From NCBI GenBank assembly GCA_030149525.1, contig JASBRJ010000172.1:1-42587 (forward strand): a DNA stretch of 42,587 nucleotides. Direction: 5' to 3'. Within the stretch, counting starts at the first letter, position 1. Each line of letters starts with the position of its first letter. The notes under the pieces were generated by a model, which was given only the letters and a program-made list of their open reading frames with translations, was not told the DNA's origin and made no database searches. This document shows, piece by piece, positions 1-8,301 of the stretch. The translations under genes were made by a program, and so were the position numbers. Source of the stretch: a bacterium. GTDB lineage: Bacteria; Vulcanimicrobiota; Xenobia; Xenobiales; JADMJV01.

Positions 1-146
1 TGAACCTATTTTTTGTAAAAACTTTTTGTGGCGGTTCTCTATGTAGAATATATCGATCACTCTTTACATTTCCGTTGCGAGGATGTTGCCGATTCTTGAA
101 CACAAAAGTCCGTAGGATTGCAAGCCTGTTTGCCAAAGCTCAATAA

Positions 147-2609
147 ATGAGCGCAAAACTCTCTTCTGTGGACAAACAACTGTTAGAGGCCGTCAAAGCC
201 GGAGACCGACAACAGGTGACCGCGCTTCTGAAAGACGGCGCCAATCCGAACGCTAAGAAAGGGAAGAAATCTTGCCTCGATTTGGTCTCTCCCCATCTCA
301 CATCTCTGCGATGCCTCCTCCTGGAAGCCGGGGCACGCCAGCCGAGTTTAAAAAAGGAACTGGGATGGGCTGCCTCTCTGGGCAAGCCTCACATCGTGAG
401 ACTCCTTATCGATTTCGGAGCGGATCTCAACATCCAGACCCCCATGGGAACCCCCCTAATGATCGCCGTGGGAGAGGGCTGCCGTGAGTCCTCAGAACTC
501 CTCATAGCAGCAGGCTGTGACGTTCAAGCCTCTTCCACTCTGGAAACTCCAATCACCAAAGCCATCAAAGGCGGCAACGCCGACATTCTTAAGCTTCTCC
601 TGGAAGCCGGTTGTCCGCCAGACCTGCGTGCTCCCATGCAGGCTTTGCCGTCTCTCCATCTTTGCTTGGAACAAAAAAGACCGGAATGTCTGGAGCTTCT
701 CCTTGAATTTGGGGCAGACCCCGATGTCAGGGGCACAGTTCACGCCCTCGTGGACGGTAAAGTGAAGCGAATTCCTGATGTTCCGCCTCTTCACTTTGCG
801 GCTGGTCTGGGTCGACCACAAGAAGTCGCAACTCTTCTGAAACATAGTGCCGATCCCACTCTAAAGGACGGAGCCGGTTGCACCGCTCTCGACTCCGCCC
901 TTGAACGAGAAGACCCGGAGCTCATCAAGTTGCTGAAAGAGGCCACTCCGGAGTTATCCGAAGATCCCCACGAACTTCTTCTGAAGGCTGCCGAGACCGG
1001 CGATCTGGAGAGGCTCAAAACCGCCTTGGACCTTGGTGCCGACATCGAATTTAGAGATTCAAGAGCCGAAACAAGGCACTACACGGCCCTCATGTTGGCA
1101 ACGGTTCACGGCTCGCTAGAGGTCGCTCGACATCTTCTCGACCAGGGTGCCGATATGAACGCTTGTGATGAAGGTGACGAAATTCCATCCTATCTCCTGA
1201 GCAACTTAGACGATGCCAGGAGTCTCAGAGACATGGGATACAGCTTTCAACACACGCCCCTTCTTCTCTCCCTCATTCACGGACACGAAAAGCTTGCCTT
1301 AGAGTATCTGGACCGCGGAGCCGATCACAGCTTAACAAGTCATTTGGGCGAAGACGCGGTCGGTCTGGCCGCCTCTCAAAACATGATGAGTGTCCTGAAG
1401 AAACTGCAACAGTTGGGAGCAAAGCTTGACAAACCGGGAAGAGGTCGGGAAACCCCCTTGATGCTGGCCTGTGAAGCCGGAGCCTACGAAGCCGTGGATT
1501 GGCTCCTTGAGAACAAGGCCAAGCCTGATAAAAAGAATCGAGACAAGGAGAGTGCTCTTCACATTGCCGCCCGCGCCGGCTCTCCCATCATTATGTCGGC
1601 CCTGCTGGAAGCCGGCGCCGATCCCAATCTCGAATCGAACTCAGGTACTCCGCTGACCGCCGCTGTCGGTGCGGTGAAGAAGGTCCCCTACAAAGACGGC
1701 CGGCCCCAATACCTCTCGGTGAGTTGGACGGCCGAAGGGGCCACCACCTACGCTCCTCTGGAGGAGAGCACAATACTGAATATGGTGGAGCTTCTCTTGC
1801 ATGCGGGAGCCGAGCCCGATAAGGGGAAGACCCAGACTCCTCTGGGATGTGCCGCCCAAAGCGGTCACTGCAAGGTGGTCGAGACACTCTTGAGGCACGG
1901 AGCCGACCCCAATCTCAAAGATGTCTTCGGGAACCGCCCTCGTGACACGGCCCGCTTATTCGGCCGAAGCGAGGTGGAGGAGCTTCTCAAATCCAGAACG
2001 ACTCTCGAGCCCAACGAAGCGGTCTCCGAGGACACGGAGAGAGTGTATCCCGAGGCAGCTTTTGCCCCCATCCCCAAGGTGAAACGAAAACTTAAGAGCA
2101 AGGCGTTCCAAAGCGCGGTCCAGGAACTCGAAGACATTTGCGACTCCAAAGCTGTCTTTCAAGAGCATCACGCCGAATGCCAAGTGGACACCGACAAACA
2201 GGACGAACTCTCTCTCCCCGCTCTTCAATCCCAGTTCGGAGAGTGCGGATTCTTCCTGGCCGAGGTGAGCGGAAGCGTTTCCACACCCGTCAAGTTGGGG
2301 CTGTTCCCCACCCCTCAATGGGAAGACGCTGTGGCCATTTTACAAACAAACGGCATCAATTGTGGAGTAGGAAGCCAGGATATCATCGACTGGCTCAATC
2401 ATCACTCGGCACGGCACGGTCTGAAGGTCCTCACCGTCGGCCACGATTTTGTGGGTGGCGAATTCCTCTCCCAAATAGAAGACGTAGAAGAAACGGCAGC
2501 CGCCATGTACGATCTCTGTCCTGACCTGGTCGATCAGGGTTATGGAGAGCTAGAAGCCCTCTCAGAATCTTTGAAGAGCGACCTTAGCTTCTTTTTCTGG
2601 TGGGACTGA
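147..2609 (+). CDS. Ankyrin-repeat protein with C-terminal DUF4253 domain
   Basis: 820 residues. From the N-terminus to about residue 610 there are many ankyrin repeats, recognisable by recurring signatures such as TPLMLACEAGAYEAVDWLL, ALHIAARAGSPIIMSALLE and repeated GADPN/GADIE turns. After a charged linker (about 620-690) the last 115 residues look like DUF4253: an ILQTNGINCGVGSQDIIDWL segment, then DLCPDLVDQG, ending in FFFWWD, as family members typically end. Ankyrin repeats bind proteins; the role of DUF4253 is unknown, so the function is open. No signal peptide is seen, so it is probably cytoplasmic. The ATG at 147 has no strong ribosome binding site. A TAGAAT -10-like hexamer lies at 44-49 and a lone TTTACA at 63-68. 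The stop is followed by the next gene after only 3 bases, so the two are likely co-translated. The repeats are certain; the DUF4253 call is by motif memory only. Confidence 0.85.
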   Translation: MSAKLSSVDKQLLEAVKAGDRQQVTALLKDGANPNAKKGKKSCLDLVSPHLTSLRCLLLEAGARQPSLKKELGWAASLGKPHIVRLLIDFGADLNIQTPMGTPLMIAVGEGCRESSELLIAAGCDVQASSTLETPITKAIKGGNADILKLLLEAGCPPDLRAPMQALPSLHLCLEQKRPECLELLLEFGADPDVRGTVHALVDGKVKRIPDVPPLHFAAGLGRPQEVATLLKHSADPTLKDGAGCTALDSALEREDPELIKLLKEATPELSEDPHELLLKAAETGDLERLKTALDLGADIEFRDSRAETRHYTALMLATVHGSLEVARHLLDQGADMNACDEGDEIPSYLLSNLDDARSLRDMGYSFQHTPLLLSLIHGHEKLALEYLDRGADHSLTSHLGEDAVGLAASQNMMSVLKKLQQLGAKLDKPGRGRETPLMLACEAGAYEAVDWLLENKAKPDKKNRDKESALHIAARAGSPIIMSALLEAGADPNLESNSGTPLTAAVGAVKKVPYKDGRPQYLSVSWTAEGATTYAPLEESTILNMVELLLHAGAEPDKGKTQTPLGCAAQSGHCKVVETLLRHGADPNLKDVFGNRPRDTARLFGRSEVEELLKSRTTLEPNEAVSEDTERVYPEAAFAPIPKVKRKLKSKAFQSAVQELEDICDSKAVFQEHHAECQVDTDKQDELSLPALQSQFGECGFFLAEVSGSVSTPVKLGLFPTPQWEDAVAILQTNGINCGVGSQDIIDWLNHHSARHGLKVLTVGHDFVGGEFLSQIEDVEETAAAMYDLCPDLVDQGYGELEALSESLKSDLSFFFWWD

Positions 2610-2612
2610 GTT

Positions 2613-3860
2613 ATCGATATTGAAGCTTATCTCAAGCAACAACAGGCTCCCGGTCAGTACGACTCCCAGGGGCAGTTCACAGTTTCCCAAGATCGGGCAG
2701 CCCGCTACTTAGCGCGTTTCACCTTGCCTCGAGCTTCAGCCTGGGTCAGCAAGCTTGTCCAGGCGGCCTGCGGCTGGGGTTGCGCCCAATTGGATGCCAA
2801 CGCGACTGCAAAGCTCGCCACCTTCCACTTTACTTTCAAAGACCTGACTCGCATGCCCGACGAGCAAGCCATTGTGAACAGGCTCCTGAGCCCAGTCATC
2901 GGGAGCCAGGAGCCTTTGGAGTGCCTGGCTGTGGCGGTGCGTTCGGTCGTTGAACAACAGGGGTTGTCGTTTCTTCTGGTCATCGACAACGGAGAGGCTG
3001 AAAGCCGCTCTATTTACGCAGGGAAGGTTTTTAATAGACTGAGAGACTCCGACCGTCTGAGTTCCAAGTACCGACTGGGCATCGGTCTCTCTCTTACGAT
3101 CTCTCACCCTCATCTGGGCATGTTTTCGAGATTCACCGGCCGCGCTTTGGACAGCGTGGTGGAGGAAGAACTCTCCACCCGAGCCTTCTGCAGTCCCGTT
3201 CCGCTCTACTACAAAGGTCGTCGAATCGACGGAACCCTCAGTCTCATTCGCAAAATACCCGGATGTCAGCTCTTTCCTCTCTACTTCTCGGGAGTGACAA
3301 ACCTAGAGAGCTGCCCACCCGTACTCCGGGCCTTCGAGCGAACGGTCACCCAACGCTTCTCCATTTTCGGAGACGAACGGGTCAATCTTTGTCAGGGTTT
3401 GGAGGGAGGGGACGAGCCTTTCTCCGCACTTTTTCTGCTGGCCGCCCACTTGCCCGAAAGCGTGGGGCCTCCCCACCGAATTCCCCACCAGACAACCTTC
3501 TTCTGGATCAGCCAGGGCGCGGTCATCGAAACTCACACCCTCCGCCAGCAAGCGACCGTTATGAGTTGCTATTTCTTCCTCAACGCCGAAGGACTCCAGA
3601 CGGACCTCACGGGAATCCAACTGGTCAAAGACCGAGCCTTCAACCATCGAAAGAAGCAGGCCATCAAGGAGATAGGCCCAAAAATTATCGATTATGAACC
3701 TACCGAGCACGCCCTGACTTTGAAGTCGAACACTCCCTATCTCGCATCCCGCCACTCCCTGTGGATGGACAGCAACCTGGCTTCCCTCTTGCAGCAAGAC
3801 AAATCCAATATCCTAAGAACACTGAAAGCTCATTACCACGGAGCTCCAGTGCAATATTGA
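2613..3860 (+). CDS. Conserved hypothetical protein, probable non-standard start
   Basis: No family recognised. The first standard start in this frame is TTG at 2724, giving 378 residues. The frame is open back to the stop of the preceding gene at 2607, and the extra stretch reads like genuine protein (IDIEAYLKQQQAPGQYDSQG, then FTVSQDRAARYLARFTLPR). It has no ATG, GTG or TTG; ATC at 2613 is the best-placed codon, 8 bases after GGTGGG (2599-2604). I therefore draw the gene from 2613, and 2724 is the conservative alternative. The block around WVSKLVQAACGWGCAQLDAN resembles the N-helix of GHKL-type folds (a helix followed by 'ga..i.i'), but no ATP-binding motif is clear. It is cytoplasmic, with no membrane segment. 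It sits between the ankyrin protein and the next unknown gene (8-base gap) and is probably in one operon with them. Confidence 0.7.
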   Translation: MDIEAYLKQQQAPGQYDSQGQFTVSQDRAARYLARFTLPRASAWVSKLVQAACGWGCAQLDANATAKLATFHFTFKDLTRMPDEQAIVNRLLSPVIGSQEPLECLAVAVRSVVEQQGLSFLLVIDNGEAESRSIYAGKVFNRLRDSDRLSSKYRLGIGLSLTISHPHLGMFSRFTGRALDSVVEEELSTRAFCSPVPLYYKGRRIDGTLSLIRKIPGCQLFPLYFSGVTNLESCPPVLRAFERTVTQRFSIFGDERVNLCQGLEGGDEPFSALFLLAAHLPESVGPPHRIPHQTTFFWISQGAVIETHTLRQQATVMSCYFFLNAEGLQTDLTGIQLVKDRAFNHRKKQAIKEIGPKIIDYEPTEHALTLKSNTPYLASRHSLWMDSNLASLLQQDKSNILRTLKAHYHGAPVQY

Positions 3861-3868
3861 GGCCTCTC

Positions 3869-4837
3869 ATGAACAACCTATTAGAATCTATCGATCAAGC
3901 CGTCTCTCTCAAAGAGCCCGCCGAATGCAACCGGGCCATTACAGAATGCCACTATCAGCTTTCCCAAGCGCTTCGCCGAATCACCGGTCCCGACGCCGGG
4001 GCCAACTTTCATTCCTGGGCGGTTTGGGGTTCCAAGAAAGCCGGAGTCACCATTCGTCAGGAAGACCTGGACCAGGCCAAAGACGATGCCATGAGGGCCG
4101 GCGGGATCAGCGGACTGCTGGTGGGCGGCGCCGTGGCGAAATTTCTGGAGCAAGTCACCGGGCGCGGGTTCTGGTACTGGGTTGGGTCGGTCACCGGGCC
4201 CGTCTGCGGAGCTCAGGTTGGGAAGATGTTAGCCATCCGCAGCCGACGCAGAGCCGCCGAACTTGTCCTGGAAGGGAACAAACTTGTTCTCAACGATATC
4301 GGTCGGACTACGGCCCGCTTCGTGGAGCTCTTTTCCGACCACATGGACGAGGTGGCCCTGAAAGGCTTCCTTGAGACCCTAAACGATCCGCTCCTACGCC
4401 GAGCGTTCCAAGCCTACGGAGAGGCCGCCCTGACCGAGAGCGAAGAACAGAAACATCAGGCTTGCTATTTTGCCAACTGTCTGGCGATTCTCTTCGAACA
4501 CCAAAAGCTTCAAAAATATATCGAAGGCGCCATGCCCGTCGTCGTGCGTCGATGCGTTACCAAAAGGCTTCTCACATTTGACATCGGTGCGAGAAAGCTC
4601 TCCGTCTCTCAGGATATTGCCGGAGGGTTGGACTCCGCCTTTCCCCCCACCCTCTCCGAACTCCGCAGCGAGGAACTCAAACAGTTCCTGCGCAAATGGA
4701 GCGAGGACCTCGGACCCACCAGACGTACCGCCGCCTCCGACTGGACCAACCTGGGCCAGCGAATGCGCTATATCCTCGATCTTTTTCGTTTCTTTCATCT
4801 GGATCCCGACGTGGTGTCTGCTCCATCGACGCCCTGA
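3869..4837 (+). CDS. Hypothetical protein with WAVWGSKKAGVTIR motif and glycine-rich hydrophobic segment
   Basis: 322 residues from ATG 3869, chosen over the longer open frame because TTGAGGCC just before it can serve as a ribosome binding site and it follows the preceding stop by 8 bases. The most distinctive block is NFHSWAVWGSKKAGVTIRQE (about residues 46-65), a pattern I have seen in uncharacterised bacterial proteins without an assigned function. It is followed by a glycine-rich hydrophobic stretch (GGISGLLVGGAVAKF ... YWVGSVTGPVCGAQVGKM), which could be a membrane-inserting hairpin. The remainder is helical, with a second acidic/aromatic block near the C-terminus. No enzyme motif is seen. 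It belongs to the run of unknown genes 147-6265. Confidence 0.8.
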   Translation: MNNLLESIDQAVSLKEPAECNRAITECHYQLSQALRRITGPDAGANFHSWAVWGSKKAGVTIRQEDLDQAKDDAMRAGGISGLLVGGAVAKFLEQVTGRGFWYWVGSVTGPVCGAQVGKMLAIRSRRRAAELVLEGNKLVLNDIGRTTARFVELFSDHMDEVALKGFLETLNDPLLRRAFQAYGEAALTESEEQKHQACYFANCLAILFEHQKLQKYIEGAMPVVVRRCVTKRLLTFDIGARKLSVSQDIAGGLDSAFPPTLSELRSEELKQFLRKWSEDLGPTRRTAASDWTNLGQRMRYILDLFRFFHLDPDVVSAPSTP

Positions 4838-4841
4838 AGTT

Positions 4842-4866
4842 GTTACATTTTTGTTGACAAAGTCAA
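4842..4866 (+). promoter_or_regulatory. Repeat-rich upstream region: GTTACA/TTGACA repeat and TTGAC-AAA-GTCAA inverted repeat
   Basis: In the 115-base gap before the glycine-zipper gene, GTTACA (4842-4847) is followed by TTGACA (4854-4859). The latter is a consensus -35 hexamer and also half of a perfect inverted repeat, TTGAC-AAA-GTCAA (4854-4866). No good -10 follows at 16-18 bases. Further on, the nonamer GACTCTAGA occurs twice (4891-4899 and 4933-4941), 42 bases apart. The arrangement suggests a regulated promoter for the downstream gene, but the evidence is only pattern-based. Confidence 0.35.
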
Positions 4867-4952
4867 AAATAACCTCATTCCCCTGCCCATGACTCTAGAC
4901 ATGATGTATCCTTGGGGGAGCCTTATCTCATAGACTCTAGAGAGCATTCACT

Positions 4953-6068
4953 ATCGAAATCGGCAAGAAAATAACGCAGCAGTTCAAGCCTAGGGCCAAA
5001 GCGCCCGAGGCCAAAACTGATATCCACGAGACCTCGCCCGGCCCCGCGCAGTCCGACCCGGTCGACAAGCGTGACATCCATTGGGCACAGTCCGCCTTAG
5101 AAAAAGGTCTCGGTGTTGTGTTTGCCGCCGGAAGACTCCCCACCAATGTAGCCTCAGGGCTTGTGGTGGGCGGCGTTCAAGGTTTCCGCAAAGGCTCGGG
5201 CAAGACGGAAGAAACCTCACCCGTCAGCACCGCCATCGGTCAGGTGAGCCTCAACACTCTGTGGGGCCAGGCCTATGCGGGCGCTACCGGCTTTCTCATC
5301 GGTGGACCGGTGGGGATGGCGGCCAATATGGCCATGGATGCCATCGGCGCCGGAGCGGGCATCTACGTTTTTGTCAAAAACGGCTCCGCCAAAGAAGTTG
5401 GCAAACGGATGGCCGATGCCGTGGATAGCGCCGTCAAAAAGGACGACGGTGCCGCCATGGGTACCATCAAGGGAATGGGTGCCGGCGGTTGGGCTTCCAT
5501 GAAAGCCGCAGCGGTTACAGGATGGCGAGAGGGCAAAGGAACCGGCGCGGGACTGGTGGACGGCACCAAAGTTGCTTGGGACTCTCTCCAATTGACTCGC
5601 CTCCCCAAAGAGGGCCTTCTCAAAAGCGGTCTTAAAGCCACCGCGGGTATAGCAACGGCCGCTCTCGCCCTACCTGCAGGGGCCGTTCTGGCGTTAGCCA
5701 CTCCAGTGGCAGAGAGAGAGACCCCAGGACTTCTCAAAAGACTAGCTATTGCCGGGGCGACCGGTGCAGCCACTGGAGCGGCTATGGGTTTTCTGGGGGG
5801 GCCTGTGGGAATGGCGGTGGGAGCCGGTATCGGAGCCGCTGTCAATCTTATCGGCCCCGCCGGTAGCAAAAAGCTCGCCACTCGTGTCATGACGGCCGTA
5901 CGCCGGACGGAAAAGAAAAAAGACGAACTGGGTTCCGACATCGCCAACAACAACCGGGCCATGTTCAGCAAGAGTATTCAGGGGAGTTTCGCCGCCGCTT
6001 CTCAGGCTTGGAATATCTCCGTCAAGCCGGATGAGGCGCCCAAGAGTGTCGATCCCGGGTCTGTCTGA
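4953..6068 (+). CDS. Glycine-zipper hydrophobic protein with two GGPVGMA modules, start uncertain
   Basis: No known family recognised. From GTG 5118 the product is 316 residues, but the frame stays open back to a TAG at 4938. The upstream codons have the same strong G/C preference at third positions as the body, and their peptide (IEIGKKITQQFKPRAKAPEA ...) looks real. ATC at 4953, preceded by AGAGAG, is the likeliest unconventional start, giving 371 residues. The body holds two similar hydrophobic glycine-zipper modules, one with FLIGGPVGMAANMAMDAIGA and one with FLGGPVGMAVGAGIGAAVN, plus an alanine-rich helix (IATAALALPAGAVLALATPV). Such segments insert in or span membranes in other proteins. 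The C-terminal 70 residues are polar. It is followed by a short gene after 8 bases. Function unknown. Confidence 0.7.
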   Translation: MEIGKKITQQFKPRAKAPEAKTDIHETSPGPAQSDPVDKRDIHWAQSALEKGLGVVFAAGRLPTNVASGLVVGGVQGFRKGSGKTEETSPVSTAIGQVSLNTLWGQAYAGATGFLIGGPVGMAANMAMDAIGAGAGIYVFVKNGSAKEVGKRMADAVDSAVKKDDGAAMGTIKGMGAGGWASMKAAAVTGWREGKGTGAGLVDGTKVAWDSLQLTRLPKEGLLKSGLKATAGIATAALALPAGAVLALATPVAERETPGLLKRLAIAGATGAATGAAMGFLGGPVGMAVGAGIGAAVNLIGPAGSKKLATRVMTAVRRTEKKKDELGSDIANNNRAMFSKSIQGSFAAASQAWNISVKPDEAPKSVDPGSV

Positions 6069-6076
6069 CTCAAGAG

Positions 6077-6265
6077 ATGACCGGTGACGAGAAAGCGAGA
6101 GCTTGCCTCCAGGGGGTCCTTCAAGAAAATATGGTACGGATTGGACGCCAGCAAGGGTTGAGCGACCGGGATATCGTCAGCATGCTGGAGAGCTCCAATA
6201 GACAGAATAGCAGTAGCGCCCCCGCTCCAACAGGACGATCCATCGTCGATTCCATTAAGCCGTAA
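6077..6265 (+). CDS. Small hypothetical protein (62 aa)
   Basis: 62 residues from ATG 6077, 8 bases after the preceding stop, with the weak ribosome site CAAGAG just upstream. The first 45 residues look like a compact helical domain (ARACLQGVLQENMVRIGRQQ, then LSDRDIVSMLES), followed by a serine/alanine/proline tail. No family is recognised. Its position as the last gene of the 147-6265 run and its coding-like composition support it as real. After its stop lies a CGAAGCTTCG palindrome (about 6272-6281) without a T-run; the convergent M20 gene ends at 6309. Confidence 0.6.
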   Translation: MTGDEKARACLQGVLQENMVRIGRQQGLSDRDIVSMLESSNRQNSSSAPAPTGRSIVDSIKP

Positions 6266-6308
6266 GGAAAAACGAAGCTTCGAGCGGTGCCGGCGGCTTA
6301 GATTTCAG

Positions 6309-8129
6309 CTAAGAGTTCTTCGCCCCCACAAGCTCCATGAACCGTGCCGTCCACTCGGTGCCCTTCAGCAACGAGTCGATGGTTACGGATTCATCGGGAC
6401 CGTGGGCGCCGTGTTCGGTGTAGAGGACCGGTACGAAGGTGAGAGCCTGGCAGTCCTCTTTCAGCTTCATCAGGTGTCTCACATCGTTGGAGGCCGTCGT
6501 GTTTCCGAACAGTACGGGAGTTTGAGAGCCGTATACATCATGAATGGCTCCTTCGGCGGCTAGAAACAGAGGGTCCTGGTGGGATAGGCGTCTCACGAAG
6601 GCCTGTTTAGCCTCGGGCCCGTCCAACTCTTTGAACTCAAAGCCGTCTCCCACAACTTCTTTGATCTGCTTTAAGATCTCCTCGGGACTCTCGTCGGCGG
6701 CGACCCGTAAGTCCAAGGTGAGGTGAGCTCGCACCGGAGTTTTTTTGTCTTCATTGGGATCGTGCTTGCTTTTGTTGGTGAAGTAGTCCACCACTTTCAT
6801 CTGGTCGGCAAGTCCGCGGAACCAGAGTTTGTGTCGAACCTTTTCCAGGGCCCGATTCGTTCGATTGATCGCGTCCCTGTCTCGGTCGGCGATGGAGCCA
6901 TGATGGGTTCCGTCATAGTTCTTTTGAGGCAGAGAAAGGCTGACCAGTCCGTCTTCTAACTCTTTCACTTCGAAGTCTTCACCGGCGGCCTTCCTGGTGA
7001 GCTTAAGAGCTCTTTCCCGGTCTTCTAGATCCATTTCAAAGTTGAGGACAACCGTGGTTGAGGACGGTTTCGTATTGGAAGCATCGGGACTTCCGGCAGC
7101 GTTAGAGCTGAGGTAAAAGTCGGTTTGTGCCATGTCGGTTCGATTGGTGGCCGAGAGTTCCGGCCCCATCCGCTTTTGCACAAAGCCTGTCCACCAGAAA
7201 TTCCGTAGCATCCATCCTTTGAAGCCGCCGATGGTGTCGCCGAAACGTTGGAAAGACTCCGCTGTTTCATCCTTGTCACCGAGAAATGTCCAATCCCTGT
7301 CCTCCACGTACTCGTCGAGCTTCTCCATGGCCTCCATGGTCTTGCCGATAGCCTTGTCGGGGTCGGCGGGCTCTTTGAGAACCATTTGGATCGGGATAGA
7401 ATATTTCTGGGCCATGGCGACGTAGGGAACATCGGATTTGATATCACCCACCGAAGCGAGAGACTCTTTGGACATAATGCCTGAGCCCTCAACCACCCAA
7501 TATTTCACATTCTGGAACATCTCAGGGTGATGATCGGCCAAATACTTGGCTCCCTGAGCACCCCCGGTTTCCTCGTCGGGAAACAGAAATAACTGAATCG
7601 AGCGGTCGGGAATCTTACCCGACTCCTTGAGGTGTTTCATAGCCACCAGAGCCTGCGCCGCAGGCCCCTTGGTATCGATAGTCCCTCGCCCCACCATCAC
7701 CTGTCGACCCTTGTCATCGTCTACGATGTCGCCGCTGAACGGATCGCCCAACTCCCATTCCCCTTCGATTCCAACCACGTCGGAGTGGTGAACAAAACCT
7801 ACCGAACCCAGTGTCGGGTCTTTGCCTTGAAGCGTCACCACCAGCATGGGTCGCTCGTTGATCGTGGTGGTTTGCGACACTTCCAGTCCGGCCTTGCGGG
7901 CATATTCCGCCGCTGTGTTGGCGACGGCCGTCTCTCCGGGAATTCGATTCTCCGGCCCGGAGTCGATCTGAACCAGCCGGCGAGTCAGATCAATCACTTC
8001 CTGGTTCCAGGCCGGTCCGGGTGCCGACGACAGCCCCTCGGTTTGCGAAGCCTGCCTTGAAACAATAGGCTGCGGTCTGTGCTGTAATCTCCCACGACCG
8101 GGTGCGAGTTTTTGAGTTGATAGGAGCAT
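6309..8129 (-). CDS. M20 family metallopeptidase
   Basis: 606 residues. A zinc-dependent exopeptidase of the M20 family (carboxypeptidase PS/ArgE/DapE group), which removes residues from peptides or N-acyl amino acids using two metal ions. The metal site is complete: HHSDVV (H115, D117), GRGTIDTKG (D152), DEETGG (E186 general base, E187) and a C-terminal histidine in YTEHGAHGPDES. It is longer than typical members (400-480 residues). An insertion between the halves (about residues 215-470) replaces the usual short dimerisation domain, with the block SDVPYVAMAQKYSIPIQMVL as its first strand. A short hydrophilic N-terminal extension precedes the domain; no signal peptide is obvious. The ATG at 8129 is preceded by the inverted repeat GATAA-N5-TTATC. 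It converges on the small gene ending at 6265. The exact substrate cannot be read from the sequence. Confidence 0.9.
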   Translation of the reverse strand: MLLSTQKLAPGRGRLQHRPQPIVSRQASQTEGLSSAPGPAWNQEVIDLTRRLVQIDSGPENRIPGETAVANTAAEYARKAGLEVSQTTTINERPMLVVTLQGKDPTLGSVGFVHHSDVVGIEGEWELGDPFSGDIVDDDKGRQVMVGRGTIDTKGPAAQALVAMKHLKESGKIPDRSIQLFLFPDEETGGAQGAKYLADHHPEMFQNVKYWVVEGSGIMSKESLASVGDIKSDVPYVAMAQKYSIPIQMVLKEPADPDKAIGKTMEAMEKLDEYVEDRDWTFLGDKDETAESFQRFGDTIGGFKGWMLRNFWWTGFVQKRMGPELSATNRTDMAQTDFYLSSNAAGSPDASNTKPSSTTVVLNFEMDLEDRERALKLTRKAAGEDFEVKELEDGLVSLSLPQKNYDGTHHGSIADRDRDAINRTNRALEKVRHKLWFRGLADQMKVVDYFTNKSKHDPNEDKKTPVRAHLTLDLRVAADESPEEILKQIKEVVGDGFEFKELDGPEAKQAFVRRLSHQDPLFLAAEGAIHDVYGSQTPVLFGNTTASNDVRHLMKLKEDCQALTFVPVLYTEHGAHGPDESVTIDSLLKGTEWTARFMELVGAKNS

Positions 8130-8144
8130 GATAAGAGTTTTATC
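8130..8144 (-). promoter_or_regulatory. Inverted repeat abutting the M20 peptidase start
   Basis: GATAA-GAGTT-TTATC is a perfect 5-base inverted repeat directly upstream of the ATG at 8129. A TAGGAT -10-like hexamer (about 8148-8143 on the minus strand) overlaps it. It could be a small operator or a structure in a very short leader; no ribosome binding site is visible between it and the start. Confidence 0.3.
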
Positions 8145-8208
8145 CTAGAAAACGCTTCAGGTCTTAAACATGCTGTAACGATTTGTCACCGTCGGCACCT
8201 CGCTACGG

Positions 8209-8245
8209 TTTACAAACAGTTAACATCTTCACCGGGCTTTATAGA
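8209..8245 (+). promoter_or_regulatory. Direct-repeat box TTTACA-N5-TTAACA with -10 before the PilZ gene
   Basis: TTTACA (8209-8214) and TTAACA (8220-8225) form a direct repeat with an 11-base period, the geometry bound by PhoB/PhoP-type winged-helix activators. TATAGA at 8240-8245, 14 bases after the second repeat, is a plausible -10 with no separate -35, as expected at an activator-dependent promoter. The same design is seen at 27456-27472 and, on the other strand, at 14453-14470. Confidence 0.45.
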
Positions 8246-8301
8246 ACCGCCGATGGAAACTCGGCACCTACTATAAACCTATCAGCCAGGAGGAAACCAA
8301 A

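Noticed and set aside
2607-2609. TGA between the first two genes read as selenocysteine or read-through
   Set aside because: The upstream protein ends exactly at the conserved FWWD terminus of DUF4253, so this TGA is most likely a true stop; no redox motif surrounds it and no SECIS-like hairpin was noticed.
4891-4941. Nine-base direct repeat GACTCTAGA as an insertion-site duplication
   Set aside because: No transposase or terminal inverted repeats between the copies; only 33 bases separate them, so it is noted as possible regulatory sequence only.
5363-5971. Minus-strand frame of 202 codons rich in Ala and Pro
   Set aside because: Complement of the glycine-zipper gene; the composition simply mirrors GGC/GCC codons.
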